From the NCBI GenBank assembly GCA_947498455.1, contig CANMKK010000019.1, forward strand, positions 42,183 to 106,182: a DNA stretch of 64,000 bases, written 5' to 3'. Position 1 is the first letter of the stretch. Each line of letters starts with the position of its first letter. This DNA is from an uncultured Aquimarina sp. Its GTDB lineage: Bacteria; Bacteroidota; Bacteroidia; Flavobacteriales; Flavobacteriaceae. Shown here one piece after another: positions 9,145-19,500 of the stretch. Position numbers and translations under genes: made by a program. Under the pieces are notes generated by a model. The model searched no databases. It saw only the letters and a program-made list of their open reading frames with translations, and was not told where the DNA came from.

Positions 9145-9528
9145 ATGAAGAGGTATATATTTTTAGCAGTATTTTTTATAAGCAGCATTTCTATTGCCCA
9201 AAATCAAAGGGAAAACAAAGAGATAAAAGTAAAAGTAGAGATAACTACTGAACAACAAAAAGAAGAAGAAAGTAAAAAAATAAAAAGTCTAGCAGAACAA
9301 CGTACAATTACATTACAAAAAGAACTTAATCTTAATAGCTACGCTAGTAGCAAAATTAAAAAAGCAATAATCAAGTATTCTATTAAGGCTAATAAAATTA
9401 TTCAATCCAATATCTCTGCTAACGAAAAAACTAAAACCTTAAGCAACTTAGTATATTTCCAAAACGAAGAGTTTAAAGAATTTCTTACTGTCCATCAGTT
9501 TTATCAGTATATAAAAATGTATCAATAA
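9145..9528 (+). CDS. secreted hypothetical protein, 127 residues
   Basis: It has an ordinary signal peptide (MKRYIFLAVFFISSISIAQ, cleavage expected after SIAQ). The mature part is very rich in Lys, Glu and Gln, mostly helical, with a run of EEESKKIKSLAEQRT and a helix AIIKYSIKANKII. The pattern resembles small periplasmic helical proteins of Bacteroidetes, but no family can be named with confidence. It stands alone, with 179 bases before it and a convergent SDR gene after it. Confidence 0.6.
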   Translation: MKRYIFLAVFFISSISIAQNQRENKEIKVKVEITTEQQKEEESKKIKSLAEQRTITLQKELNLNSYASSKIKKAIIKYSIKANKIIQSNISANEKTKTLSNLVYFQNEEFKEFLTVHQFYQYIKMYQ

Positions 9529-9643
9529 GAAACCTAAAATCTCAAGATCATTGAGCTTCGGAACGCTCAGCAGCTACAGTGATAAATGTGAAGAGAATAC
9601 ACAAAAAGTATCTTAGCTTAATTAGGGGTTTATTTGACACCAA

Positions 9644-10324
9644 TTAAGGTGTACTGCTAGAAACCTGAAGCACTTTTCCGTTATAGAACTTGTTTCCTGT
9701 AAGTGAAAATTCTTTTATATATGATGCCATATCTAATGCTGATAATGGTGCCTGATAACCAGGAAACGCTTCTTCTAACATCTCGGTTTGTACTGCTCCC
9801 AGTGCCAGCACATTAAAGGAAATACCGCTATTTTTATATTCTTCTGCCAATAATTCACTCAATGTTATTACCGCTCCTTTACTAGAACTATATGCTGCTA
9901 AGCCAGGAAATTTCATACTTCCTTGTATACCTCCCATACTACTCACGGTTACTACATGACTTCCTGACACCATAAAGGGAAGCACTAGACGTGTAATTTC
10001 TGCTACACCAAATACATTAACCTTATATACTTCCTGAAATTCATTTGTCGAAATTTCACTAAAAGGTTTGTTCAGCAATTTACCCGCATTATTGACAAGA
10101 ACATCAACCTGTTTCCAGTTCTCCTCAATATAACTGATCATTTTTTCATGATCAGATGGACTACAAATATCAAATGAAAACGTATGAATATTTTTATGAT
10201 CTAGTGCCTTTATTGGATTTTCATTTCTAGATAACGCTAATACTTGATACCCTGCATCAGCATATAATTTGGCTAGTTGATACCCGATCCCCCTACTAGC
10301 ACCGGTAATAATAATGTTTTTCAT
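9644..10324 (-). CDS. SDR-family short-chain dehydrogenase/reductase
   Basis: A 226-residue classical SDR. The nucleotide-binding motif TGASRGIG is at residues 7-14, NNAG at about 78-81, and the catalytic pair Tyr145 and Lys149 in YSSSKGA, preceded by Ser in VTVSSMGG. It would reduce or oxidise a carbonyl/alcohol using NAD(P). The substrate cannot be told from sequence. It is 34 bases downstream of the M28 peptidase gene and on the same strand, so they may be cotranscribed. Confidence 0.88.
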   Translation of the reverse strand: MKNIIITGASRGIGYQLAKLYADAGYQVLALSRNENPIKALDHKNIHTFSFDICSPSDHEKMISYIEENWKQVDVLVNNAGKLLNKPFSEISTNEFQEVYKVNVFGVAEITRLVLPFMVSGSHVVTVSSMGGIQGSMKFPGLAAYSSSKGAVITLSELLAEEYKNSGISFNVLALGAVQTEMLEEAFPGYQAPLSALDMASYIKEFSLTGNKFYNGKVLQVSSSTP

Positions 10325-10358
10325 AGATATTTATAGAAACTGAAAAAAGTTTTAAAAA

Positions 10359-11360
10359 TTATTTCTTCGCTTTTAATTTGATCTCCTTATCAGATGTATT
10401 AAGTATTTTTGTAATAACAGGAGCACAATCATTGATGAGTTCTGCCATAAAATCAAAGTTAATTTCAGACACCTCATCGTCTACATGATGGTAGTATGAA
10501 TAATTCGTGAAATCAAATGTTGAAATAGTCTGACAAGGAACATTAAACTCTTTATAAAAAGGGTAATTATCACTTCTACGGAATAATTGAAACTCTTTTG
10601 CTTTAGGCAAGAAACCTATTAATTCATTTCCTGCATATTCATTCATTTTATGAGCCATATTAGACATCTCGTATCCCGTGATATATGCTTTAAAATTTTT
10701 ATCATTTAAGGGCACGCCTATCATTTCAAAATTTACCATTGTATATAAATTGAGCCCCTTTTCTTTTAGCTCTTTAGCCAAATGCTTAGATCCCAACAAC
10801 CCTTTTTCTTCTGCTCCGAATAACACAAACAATACACTTCTTTTATTAAGTTTATTCTCTGCAAAATGTTTTGCCAAAGTTATTACTGCCGTACTACCCG
10901 CAGCATTATCATTAGCTCCATTTGCGATAGTATCTCCGTTAATTTCCTCTCCCTTTCCAATATGATCAAAATGTGCCCCAACGATTACGAATTCATTTTC
11001 TAATGCAGTATCGGTTCCTTTTAAATACCCTACAATGTTATACGTTTCAACACCTTTTGCATCAAATACATTTCGGTAAGATTCAAAATAAGGCGCAACT
11101 CCATATTTCTTAAACTCTCCTTCAATGAATTCTGCGGCTGTTTCTAATCCTTTACTTCCAGTATCTCTCCCTTCTAGTTTATCACTCGCTAAAAAATTCA
11201 TTATCCTATCAATCTCTGCAACAGAAACATTTCCTACTGGGATAGCAATTTCTATTTTATCAATTTCCTTGTGCTCATCTTGTTTTTGAGATTGAGCAGT
11301 CGTCCCTTGCTTACAGTTGATAAATAAAAGTAATATAGCCAAAAAAGTGATCTGCCTCAT
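10359..11360 (-). CDS. M28-family zinc metallopeptidase lipoprotein
   Basis: A 333-residue lipoprotein (FINC, Cys16). The M28 di-zinc motifs are all present: VGAHFDHIG with His130 and Asp132, NGANDNAAGSTA with Asp151, and GAEEKGLLGS with the catalytic Glu pair at 184-185. Later comes a histidine pair in YYHHVDDE. M28 enzymes are aminopeptidases or related exopeptidases; this one should act in the periplasm or on the cell surface. The upstream neighbour is a 438-base intergenic region. Confidence 0.88.
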   Translation of the reverse strand: MRQITFLAILLLFINCKQGTTAQSQKQDEHKEIDKIEIAIPVGNVSVAEIDRIMNFLASDKLEGRDTGSKGLETAAEFIEGEFKKYGVAPYFESYRNVFDAKGVETYNIVGYLKGTDTALENEFVIVGAHFDHIGKGEEINGDTIANGANDNAAGSTAVITLAKHFAENKLNKRSVLFVLFGAEEKGLLGSKHLAKELKEKGLNLYTMVNFEMIGVPLNDKNFKAYITGYEMSNMAHKMNEYAGNELIGFLPKAKEFQLFRRSDNYPFYKEFNVPCQTISTFDFTNYSYYHHVDDEVSEINFDFMAELINDCAPVITKILNTSDKEIKLKAKK

Positions 11361-11497
11361 TTATATAGTATTTTTAAGATTTTTGCTAAAGATACTTAAA
11401 AGCAAATTATTTTATCACACATTCATACCCGCTTTTATTTTTACAAACTGTAATAACATAATAGTTCTGGCACCCCTTAATTTCTCTATTTGTAATC

Positions 11498-11670
11498 ATA
11501 TTATACGATTTACGGATGGGAATTTCGTAAAAATAATTACAAAGATTTTTCGCTAGATTGATGAATCAAATTAGAGAATAGCCATAGCTATTGTTTAATT
11601 TTATGAAGAAAATATAGTAGAAAAAGAATGTGATTAGATGCGAAATTTTTATTCGTAAATCGTATTATAC
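11498..11670. repeat. interspersed inverted-repeat element, copy A
   Basis: About 173 bases with imperfect inverted ends. The left end (11498-11527) and the reverse complement of the right end (11641-11670) agree at about 24 of 30 positions and share ACGATTTACG. The middle holds a small palindrome, GAATAGCCATAGCTATTG. Its reverse complement aligns well with copy B at 15068-15233. There is no coding capacity, so it looks like a MITE or a large REP-like element. It fills most of the 438-base gap between the M28 gene and the pyruvate dehydrogenase E2 gene. I see no gene in the rest of that gap. Confidence 0.7.
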
Positions 11671-11730
11671 CAATTCAACTACAAAATGACGCATTCGAAC
11701 TTGTTCGTTTTCTGTTCTATTTTCTTATAT

Positions 11731-11767
11731 TTAATAAAAAATCCCACTTCTTAAAAGAAGTGGGATT
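11731..11767 (-). terminator. intrinsic terminator of the pyruvate dehydrogenase operon
   Basis: The stem AATCCCACTTCTT / AAGAAGTGGGATT has a short A-rich loop at 11740-11767. On the minus strand it is followed by a T run (reverse complement of 11731-11740). It lies about 30 bases past the E2 stop codon. Confidence 0.85.
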
Positions 11768-11798
11768 CAGATTTTATACTTGCTTGTACATAGTACAC

Positions 11799-13406
11799 CT
11801 ATGCCAGCATTGTCACTGGATTCTCCAGATACTGCTTTAATGTTTGTAAAAATTGTGCTCCTGTAGCCCCGTCAACGGTTCTATGATCACAAGCCAAGGT
11901 TACTTTCATCGTATTACCTACAACAACCTTACCTTCCTTTACCACTGGTTTCTCTACGATAGCACCTACAGATAGAATAGCGGAATTAGGTTGGTTTATT
12001 ATAGACGTAAACTCCTGAATTCCGAACATTCCTAAATTAGATACTGTAAATGTACTTCCACTCATCTCCTGTGGCGTTAGCTTTTTATCTCTAGCCTTAA
12101 CAGCCAAGTCGCGAACTTTAGTATCGATTTCCATAATATTCATATGATCCGTAAAAGGCAAAACAGGAACAACCAACCCATCTGGAACTGCAACAGCCAC
12201 ACCAATACTAATATGTTTATTATATACCGTAACATCATCTTTCCATGATGTATTTACTTGTGGATGTCTTCTCAATGCCATTGCACAAGCCTTTACTACC
12301 ATATCATTAAATGACACTTTGGTGTCCGGAAGCTCATTTATAATCTTACGAGAAGAAATTGCATTGTCCATACCAACTTCTATAGTTAAATAGTAATGAG
12401 GTGCAGTAAATTTAGATGAAGAAAGACTTCTAGCAATTGCCTTACGCATTTGCGAATTCTTTACTTCTTCTATGCTTTCTTCTCCGGCAGGTGTAAATGT
12501 CTGAATTGCGGGAGTTGATACTACTTCTTTCGTTTTGGCAGGCTCACTCTTTGCAATTGCAGGGGTATATGACTCTATATCCTTTTTAGTTATTCTACCA
12601 TTTTCTCCAGTACCTTTTACTTGCGAAAGATCAATATTTTTGTCCGCTGCAATCTTTTTTGCTAATGGAGATGCAAATATTCTTCCTCCAGAATTTGCAG
12701 TATCAGCTGTAACAGTGACTGCTGCCACTTCTTTATTTTCTTCTTTAATAGTTGCTGTTACATCAGTAGATGACGCTACAGCGCCACCATCTTTAATACT
12801 TGATATATCAGTTCCGGCAGGTCCTATAATAGCTAATAATACATCTACAGGTGCTGTTTGTCCTTCTTCTATCCCAATATGAAGTAATGTTCCACTATAA
12901 AAGGATTCAAACTCCATTGTAGCCTTATCGGTTTCTATTTCCGCAAGAATATCACCTTCCTCTACTGTATCACCAACTTTTTTTAACCAGGTAGCTACTG
13001 TCCCTTCTTCCATCGTATCACTAAGGCGAGGCATCGTAATTACCTCTACTCCTTCAGGAATAGTATTTGCTGTGGCAGCAACAGAAGTTACTTCTTCCTT
13101 TTGTTCTTCTTTGGCAGGTTGAGCTGATGGCGAAGAACCTCCATTTAACAATCCTGAAATATCTTCTCCTTCTTCTCCTATAATTGCTAGTAGTTTATCT
13201 ACTGGAGCCGTTTCTCCTTCTTCTATTCCTATATGAAGTAAAGTTCCATCGTAAAAAGATTCAAACTCCATTGTAGCCTTGTCGGTTTCTATTTCTGCAA
13301 GAATATCACCTTCGCTAATTTTATCTCCTTTTTTAACAAGCCACTTCGCGACAACTCCTTCTTCCATCGTATCGCTCAATCGCGGCATATTTATTACTGT
13401 AGCCAT
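11799..13406 (-). CDS. pdhC: pyruvate dehydrogenase E2, dihydrolipoamide acetyltransferase
   Basis: The E2 core of the pyruvate dehydrogenase complex moves acetyl groups from lipoamide to CoA. Its 535 residues comprise two lipoyl domains with lipoylated Lys43 and Lys161, both in ETDKATMEFESF. Then come a peripheral-subunit binding domain (about 240-280, ASPLAKKIAADKNIDLSQVKG split for length) and the catalytic domain with His508 and Asp512 in DHRTVDG. Flexible Ala/Thr/Glu-rich linkers join the domains. The two lipoyl domains are almost identical, as expected from an internal duplication. It is 3 bases downstream of the E1-alpha gene. No E1-beta or E3 gene lies in the window. Confidence 0.95.
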   Translation of the reverse strand: MATVINMPRLSDTMEEGVVAKWLVKKGDKISEGDILAEIETDKATMEFESFYDGTLLHIGIEEGETAPVDKLLAIIGEEGEDISGLLNGGSSPSAQPAKEEQKEEVTSVAATANTIPEGVEVITMPRLSDTMEEGTVATWLKKVGDTVEEGDILAEIETDKATMEFESFYSGTLLHIGIEEGQTAPVDVLLAIIGPAGTDISSIKDGGAVASSTDVTATIKEENKEVAAVTVTADTANSGGRIFASPLAKKIAADKNIDLSQVKGTGENGRITKKDIESYTPAIAKSEPAKTKEVVSTPAIQTFTPAGEESIEEVKNSQMRKAIARSLSSSKFTAPHYYLTIEVGMDNAISSRKIINELPDTKVSFNDMVVKACAMALRRHPQVNTSWKDDVTVYNKHISIGVAVAVPDGLVVPVLPFTDHMNIMEIDTKVRDLAVKARDKKLTPQEMSGSTFTVSNLGMFGIQEFTSIINQPNSAILSVGAIVEKPVVKEGKVVVGNTMKVTLACDHRTVDGATGAQFLQTLKQYLENPVTMLA

Positions 13407-13409
13407 AAT

Positions 13410-14411
13410 CTATTGTGGTTTGTGTGATAAAAACGGATAATCTTCCTGGTCATATACTACATCGTACATTACATTCTTATCCGGGAATGGTGATTCTTCA
13501 GCAAATTTCTGACATTCACTTACTTTATCTTTAACTGCTTTATCAAGGGCAGCAATCTCATCATCACTCGCATATTTTTCATCCTTAATGATATCCAGAA
13601 CTTGAGTAATTGGGTCAATTTTTTGGTATTCTGCTACCTCTTCTTTTGTACGGTATTTCTGAGCATCACTCATAGAATGTCCTCTATATCTATATGTCTT
13701 CAGTTCAAGAAAAGTTGGTCCCCCTCCTGTTCTTGCTCTGGTAATTGCTTCATCTAGGGCTTCTGCCACTTTTACCGGATTCATAGCATCTACTGGTCCA
13801 CAAGGCATTTCATACCCTAAACCTAGTTTCCATATGTCGGTATGATTTGCAGTTCTCTCTACTGATGTTCCCATTGCATACCCATTATTTTCTACACAAA
13901 ATACAACAGGCAAATTCCATAACATCGCTAAATTAAAAGATTCATGAAGAGATCCTTGACGAGTCGCTCCATCTCCCATAAAAGTTAAGGTCACTGCATC
14001 TCTTTTATGATATTTATCTGCAAACGCTAATCCTGCTCCTAATGGAATCTGACCTCCTACGATTCCATGACCTCCATAAAAACGATGTTCTTTAGAAAAA
14101 ATATGCATTGATCCTCCTAAACCTTGAGAAGTACCTGTACCTTTTCCATACAACTCTGCCATAACTCTTTTAGGATCAACTCCCATTCCTATAGGCTGTA
14201 CATGGTTACGGTAGGCAGTAATCATCCTATCTTTAGTAAGATCCATTGCATGTAACGCTCCAGCTAAAACTGCCTCTTGACCGTTATATAAATGTAAAAA
14301 TCCTCTTACTTTTTGCTGGATATATACCTGAGCTAGTTTATCTTCAAACTTTCTCCAGAAAAGCATATCTTCATACCACTTTAGGTAAACTTCTTTGGTT
14401 ATTTTTTTCAT
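13410..14411 (-). CDS. pdhA: pyruvate dehydrogenase E1 component, alpha subunit
   Basis: The 333-residue alpha subunit of the thiamine-diphosphate E1 enzyme decarboxylates pyruvate together with a separate beta subunit. The ThDP motif starts at GDG (residues 146-148) and ends at ENN (174-176). Also seen are FYGGHGIVGGQIPLGAG and the phosphorylation-loop-like YRGHSMSD. The start ATG gives MKKITKEVYLKWY, normal for the family. A TAnnTTTG-like box (reverse complement of CAAAAATA at 14513-14520) lies about 100 bases upstream. It is the first gene of a two-gene operon with pdhC. Confidence 0.95.
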   Translation of the reverse strand: MKKITKEVYLKWYEDMLFWRKFEDKLAQVYIQQKVRGFLHLYNGQEAVLAGALHAMDLTKDRMITAYRNHVQPIGMGVDPKRVMAELYGKGTGTSQGLGGSMHIFSKEHRFYGGHGIVGGQIPLGAGLAFADKYHKRDAVTLTFMGDGATRQGSLHESFNLAMLWNLPVVFCVENNGYAMGTSVERTANHTDIWKLGLGYEMPCGPVDAMNPVKVAEALDEAITRARTGGGPTFLELKTYRYRGHSMSDAQKYRTKEEVAEYQKIDPITQVLDIIKDEKYASDDEIAALDKAVKDKVSECQKFAEESPFPDKNVMYDVVYDQEDYPFLSHKPQ

Positions 14412-14572
14412 TTAAAAATATAATAATATTTCAAAATTAAGTCAGAATATTCCTGACCTCTCTAAACAATTATGGCACTTTTTAACGTCTAATATTCCGA
14501 TTAAACGAAAAGCAAAAATAATATATTCATTACTAAGGAGAAAGGAGTTTCTCTATAAAAATGCATAAAATG

Positions 14573-15055
14573 TTATAAATATGATTTATCAAAGATAAGC
14601 GGCAATAAATTCGCTAAAGAATCAGATTTAACCACTTTCCCTGTTTCTCCCATAAAAAATATTTCTATAGGCTTCTTCTGATTGGACTCATACTCTGCTA
14701 TAGCCTGCCGACAGGAACCACAGGGAGGAGTAGGTGTAAGTAACTGATACTTTAAGGATTTTGCTGACAAGGCCATTCTTACCACAGGAACTCCAGGAAA
14801 ATTAGCTCCTGCATAATACATTGCAGTTCTCTCCGCACATAAGCCAGAAGGATAACAAGCGTTCTCTTGATTATTACCTAAAATCACTTCTCCATTTTCT
14901 AATAACAATGCTGCACCAACCAAGAATTCTGAATATGGAGCATATGCTTTATCTCTAATCTTAAAAGACTGTAACATCAATTCGCGAGCTTCTTCTGACA
15001 ACTCCTCTATCGAATCATATATCTGTAATGTAGATGTTATCTCTATTTCTTTCAT
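14573..15055 (-). CDS. cdd: cytidine deaminase
   Basis: A 160-residue zinc enzyme that converts cytidine and deoxycytidine to uridine forms for pyrimidine salvage. The zinc ligand and catalytic residues are Cys73 and Glu75 in CAERTAMYYA, and Cys112 and Cys115 in PCGSCRQAIAEY. Length and motif spacing match homotetrameric cytidine deaminases of Bacteroidetes. It stands between pdhA and the porV/porU pair on the same strand. An interspersed repeat element lies in its upstream region. Confidence 0.93.
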   Translation of the reverse strand: MKEIEITSTLQIYDSIEELSEEARELMLQSFKIRDKAYAPYSEFLVGAALLLENGEVILGNNQENACYPSGLCAERTAMYYAGANFPGVPVVRMALSAKSLKYQLLTPTPPCGSCRQAIAEYESNQKKPIEIFFMGETGKVVKSDSLANLLPLIFDKSYL

Positions 15056-15067
15056 CCAATTCTCTAT

Positions 15068-15233
15068 TTATACAATTTACGAATAAAACTTTCGCATATA
15101 GTTCGTTTCTTTTGCACTATATCTGCGTTATAAAATTCAACAATAGCTAAGGCTATTCTTTAATTTTATACCTTAATCTAGTACAGAATAATTCAATCTC
15201 TTTATACGAATTTCTTATCCATAAATCGTATTA
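15068..15233. repeat. interspersed inverted-repeat element, copy B
   Basis: About 166 bases. The left end (15068-15094) and the reverse complement of the right end (15207-15233) agree at about 20 of 27 positions. The interior contains CAATAGCTAAGGCTATTC next to AT-rich text, matching the reverse complement of copy A (11498-11670) over a long stretch. It lies in the 302-base gap between cdd and porV, immediately upstream of the cdd start codon, so the cdd promoter must lie in or beyond it. It does not code for protein. Confidence 0.7.
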
Positions 15234-15293
15234 GAAATTATTTTATACTAAATCAATGCCAACAAAACAGCACTCACAATGTACTATAAACAC

Positions 15294-15327
15294 AAAAAGT
15301 ATCAAACATAACTGCTTGATACTTTTT
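15294..15327 (-). terminator. intrinsic terminator after porV
   Basis: Inverted arms AAAAAGTATCAA (15294-15305) and TTGATACTTTTT (15316-15327) flank a 10-base loop. On the minus strand the stem ends in a T run, about 30 bases past the porV stop. The A/T tracts on both sides could make it work in both directions. Confidence 0.75.
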
Positions 15328-15357
15328 ATTTTTTTTTCTAAGCTAAACTCTTTCTTA

Positions 15358-16524
15358 CTACCTGTCGTAATAATCATCTCCAAAGTTAAACGAAAGACCA
15401 AAGCGAAGTGTACCTTCTAATGGGCTTCTTACCGCTGAAGTAGAGAATAAATATGATAAGTCTATATTTACTATCGTATATTTAAAACCTGCACCTAATG
15501 ACACAAACTTACGAGCTCCTTTTTCTTCACTTTCATTAAAATATCCTCCTCTAAACGAGAATACATCTTTATACACATACTCTGCTCCTAATGACCAGGT
15601 AAACTCTTTTAATTCTTCGCTAAATCCATCTGGCGCATCTCCCCAAGAAGAAAAAATAGCACCAAAAGAACTAATATCTTCGTAATCCTGAATTGCCGTA
15701 TTTTGTTCCTCTTGTGTTATCTCTCCATCTCCATTAGTGTCTGGATCTAAAGGAGTAGGAACTAGCAGCTTTGCAAACTCTAAACTAGGCGTAATTCTAT
15801 TATACTCGTCTAACAAGAAATCAAAACCAGCTCCTAACCTAAAAGTGGTAGGAATAAAATTCTCTTGCCCTGCATCATCGTACTTTAGCTTAGGTCCTAT
15901 ATTAGAAATGTTCAATCCAGCTCTCCATCTTCCATTAAACGAATTATAAGCTGTCTCTTCACTTTGGTAATATGCAGAAACATCAACCCCAAAACTAGAA
16001 GCCGCCTCTGCTTCAGAAACTGCATCAAGTTTTAAATCTGATCTCAAATAACGTCCAGCAATACCCATTGAGAAATTAGGACTTAATTGTAATGCATATG
16101 ATACATCTATAGTAAGTTCATTAGGTTTCTGAATCAACCCTAAATCATTAGCATCTGTTCTAAACTCAATCTCTCCAAGACTAAAATACTTAAAACTTGC
16201 AGCTACTGCACTTCTTTCATTAAACCTATTATAATACGTAAGATTCCCCAAACCTATATCGTTTACTAAACTACTTAGATAAGGCGTATAATTAACACCT
16301 ACCCCTTGCTGCTTGCTCACAAAAGCATATTTTGCTGGATTCCATTGTTGTGAAAATGCATCTGGCGCAGTAGATACCCCTTGATCCCCTAAACCAGCAG
16401 CTCTGGCATCCGCAGCAATTAATAAAAATGGAACTGCTGTAGTAATTGCTCTATTTTGCTGGGCCTGTATTTTAATGTTTGACAATGTAAAAAAGACAAA
16501 CCCAAAGATTATGATTTTTCTCAT
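15358..16524 (-). CDS. porV: type IX secretion outer-membrane protein PorV
   Basis: PorV (also called LptO) is the 14-strand outer-membrane barrel that carries type IX cargo from the translocon to the attachment complex. I chose the ATG at 16522-16524 (MRKIIIFGFVFF); the longer frame starts only with a TTG. The signal peptide ends at IQAQ. The protein then has RAITTAVPFLLIAADARAAG in its first 40 residues, a strong PorV/PorQ signature, and the chain ends in amphipathic strands (LRFGLSFNF). The length of about 388 fits. It lies 40 bases downstream of porU, the usual gene order in Flavobacteriaceae. Confidence 0.93.
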   Translation of the reverse strand: MRKIIIFGFVFFTLSNIKIQAQQNRAITTAVPFLLIAADARAAGLGDQGVSTAPDAFSQQWNPAKYAFVSKQQGVGVNYTPYLSSLVNDIGLGNLTYYNRFNERSAVAASFKYFSLGEIEFRTDANDLGLIQKPNELTIDVSYALQLSPNFSMGIAGRYLRSDLKLDAVSEAEAASSFGVDVSAYYQSEETAYNSFNGRWRAGLNISNIGPKLKYDDAGQENFIPTTFRLGAGFDFLLDEYNRITPSLEFAKLLVPTPLDPDTNGDGEITQEEQNTAIQDYEDISSFGAIFSSWGDAPDGFSEELKEFTWSLGAEYVYKDVFSFRGGYFNESEEKGARKFVSLGAGFKYTIVNIDLSYLFSTSAVRSPLEGTLRFGLSFNFGDDYYDR

Positions 16525-16564
16525 GTTGAAAATTAATTTTGACAAATATATAGTTATTTAGTGA

Positions 16565-19500
16565 TTATAATATAACGAGTTTTTCAATTTTATCTACTCG
16601 CTGATTTGTTAACGTTGATTTTACCGAAATCTTATATACGTACACCCCTTTTCCTAGTTTATCACCAAAATCATCTCTTCCATTCCACTGGATATCCTCT
16701 CTATAACTAGTCTTTCCGGACAGTGATTGATTCTTTGTCCAAACTACTTTTCCTGACACTGTAAACACCTGAACTTGCACTTCTAACAAATCGCTAACAG
16801 CACTAGAATGCTCAAACCAAAATTCTGTTTGATTCACAAACGGATTAGGATAATTTAAAACATTCTTTAACGTAAATCCTGAATCCTCTGCCACTACAAA
16901 CTGAATCTCCTGTGTCGATGAGTTATTATACACATCCCACCCTTTAAACGCAAGCGTATGCAATCCCGGTTCTAAATCCCTAAACTTAAAATTAACCACT
17001 CCTTTAGTAAAATCATCTACCTCGGTCTCATAAAAATCATTCATTATAAAAGGGTTAGACTCATCTCCATCTAATATTCCAGAAATGTCATGACCTATCC
17101 CACTTGCCGTATTGATACCATTTTCATCCTGAAGTTTCGCAATAAGTATCGGAGAATCATTTGTCACTCCTCCCGAAATAAAATTTTCATCATTCATGAA
17201 CAGTTGTATTTGAGGCCCTACATTATCTTCTGGGGCGTTTTCATTCAATCCCCCTATAATAATTGATTGATCAACACCTGCTTGATTCTCCAAAACCCCT
17301 GTTCTAGCAGCATAAAAACTTATCCTTCCATTACCTTCTGGAATACTAATATCTTTCGGAACAATAAACTCGAAATCAAAAAGACCATTAGTTACCGAAG
17401 CTTTACCTCTAAACACAATCTCTCCTAGGGTTTTAAAATTTAATTTAATAAGTTCTCCCGCACTATTTCTCGTTCCATCATTTGCTAATGTCTCTCTATC
17501 AATCTCTTTATCATATATTGTGGTTTCCAGAATACCATTATAATCTGATAACAACACCCCTGATTCATTCACTACTTCACCAGAAATCTTAACCCTGCTC
17601 AATGCTTGCAATACATCGACTCCCTGAGTGACAGGTACATCATTGATCGCTGTCAATCGCACATTAGGCTTAGGTATAGCCATTTTCATTGCTGGATCAC
17701 CAAAAAAGAAAACCACTCTCCTATTAGAATTATTGACAAATGAATTTTTCATTTGTCTAACCGCCTCTGCCACTGACAAATATTCTGAACCTTCTGGAAA
17801 TAAGATCTCAAATAACCTATCGTTTACAGAAATCCCAAACGTTACAATCACATCTCTTGTTGTACTTATTAACCCAACAGTACCTCCTTCTGCATTCCAG
17901 TATGTAAGCTCCCCTGCAGTTTCCCTACAGGGATTATCAAATTTGGTAAATTCGCAAGTAACTGTAATAAATATTGGATACTTATTGGTATTCCTTAGTT
18001 CGGTTGCAGTGGATTTCGTATACACAAACTCCGTCGACAGTCCATCTTCTCCTCCGTGTCCAAAATAATCAATTGCAACAGCCCCTTTTTCTATTTCATT
18101 TGATATTGCTTCATTTACTTTAGGATATCGATTTCCAGATGAAGATGATTCTTGCTGGAACGCATCAGAATATATTTTTGTAACATTCACAGACGGTTTC
18201 CTTTCATTAAGCTCCACACTTAACTCATCAAGATTTCTCTGAATTGTTTCCTCCCAATCCCTGTCTACATCATCTGCAATCAACAAAACAGAATTACGCC
18301 AACGCCCAAAAGATTGTTCACTATCATAATTTATGATTTTAGAAACCATAGCATCAGCCAACTGAGGAGTATCTGCCAATATTCTACCCACAGCAATATC
18401 CAATTGATCTGCAGCTGTCATTAACCCTTCTTCCGGATCAATAGAGCCAAAAAAATCATCTGTTGCAAAAGAACTTACCAGCGAAAAACTATTTAAACTT
18501 TGAAAAGTAGGAACAATATTAGTATTCGTACAGTTTTGTGATGCCAATCTATCTTTAAAATCAACAGAAGCATCCCCTAACAAACACAAATACTTAAGCC
18601 TATTAGATGTATCTGAAGCATTCTCATATACATAACGAACTAAATTTCTAATAGCCGCAACATCTTGTTTACCACTGCTAAACTCATGATAAATCTGATC
18701 TAACGTGATCACTTTTACATTATAATCATTGATATTTCTATGATGCTCAGCCAATCGATTAGCAGCTGACAATAACGAATTATGGGTAATTAACAAGTAA
18801 TCTACATCCCTAAACTGCCCTTGATTATCCAGAAATATAGTTCCTTTAATATTTTGATTATCTACACTTGCGGTCTCATCTATTTGTGGCACGAAATAAT
18901 CTTCAGGAACAATGGCTATATAATTCCTTAGCGCTCCTAAATTTGCTTTAAAACTTATAACTGAAGAAGCATTATTAGCAATAGAGGATATGCTCTCAGG
19001 ATTTGTTACATCCCATACTTGTGATATGGAGTTAGCATTGGATATATTATATTGTCCTATTCCAACTGTAGCAGGTCCTTCTTCATAATAGAATGCCATT
19101 TGCGAAGTTGATCCCATAAGTGCTCTTTTCGCTTTTACACTGATAAAATCCAGATAACCTATAGCAGATGGATTACCATTATTATTATAGGACAAACCCA
19201 CTGTTATTTGATCAGAACTTGAAGACACCTCTTGTGTAATATCTCTTGCCGAACCAAACGAAGTCCCTGTTGTTGCACTAAAGCTTAAAACTCCAACTTG
19301 ATCTCCATTAAAAAGAACATTCATATTAGACACCGATCCAGAAACACCAGCTGCAAAAACCCTAAGCTCAATTGGCTCAGATGTAATTAAATTTGGAAAA
19401 CTAAATTGATAGCTTCTGGTATTCTGAATATCAAATGAATCTCCAAACCATCTTCTTCCTACCTTTACTATACTGGTTTTATCTTCTTCAAAAAACTGAT

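Noticed and set aside
17628..18068. 146-codon plus-strand open frame inside porU
   Set aside because: It lies wholly antisense to the C25 protease domain, and the protein has no recognisable features.
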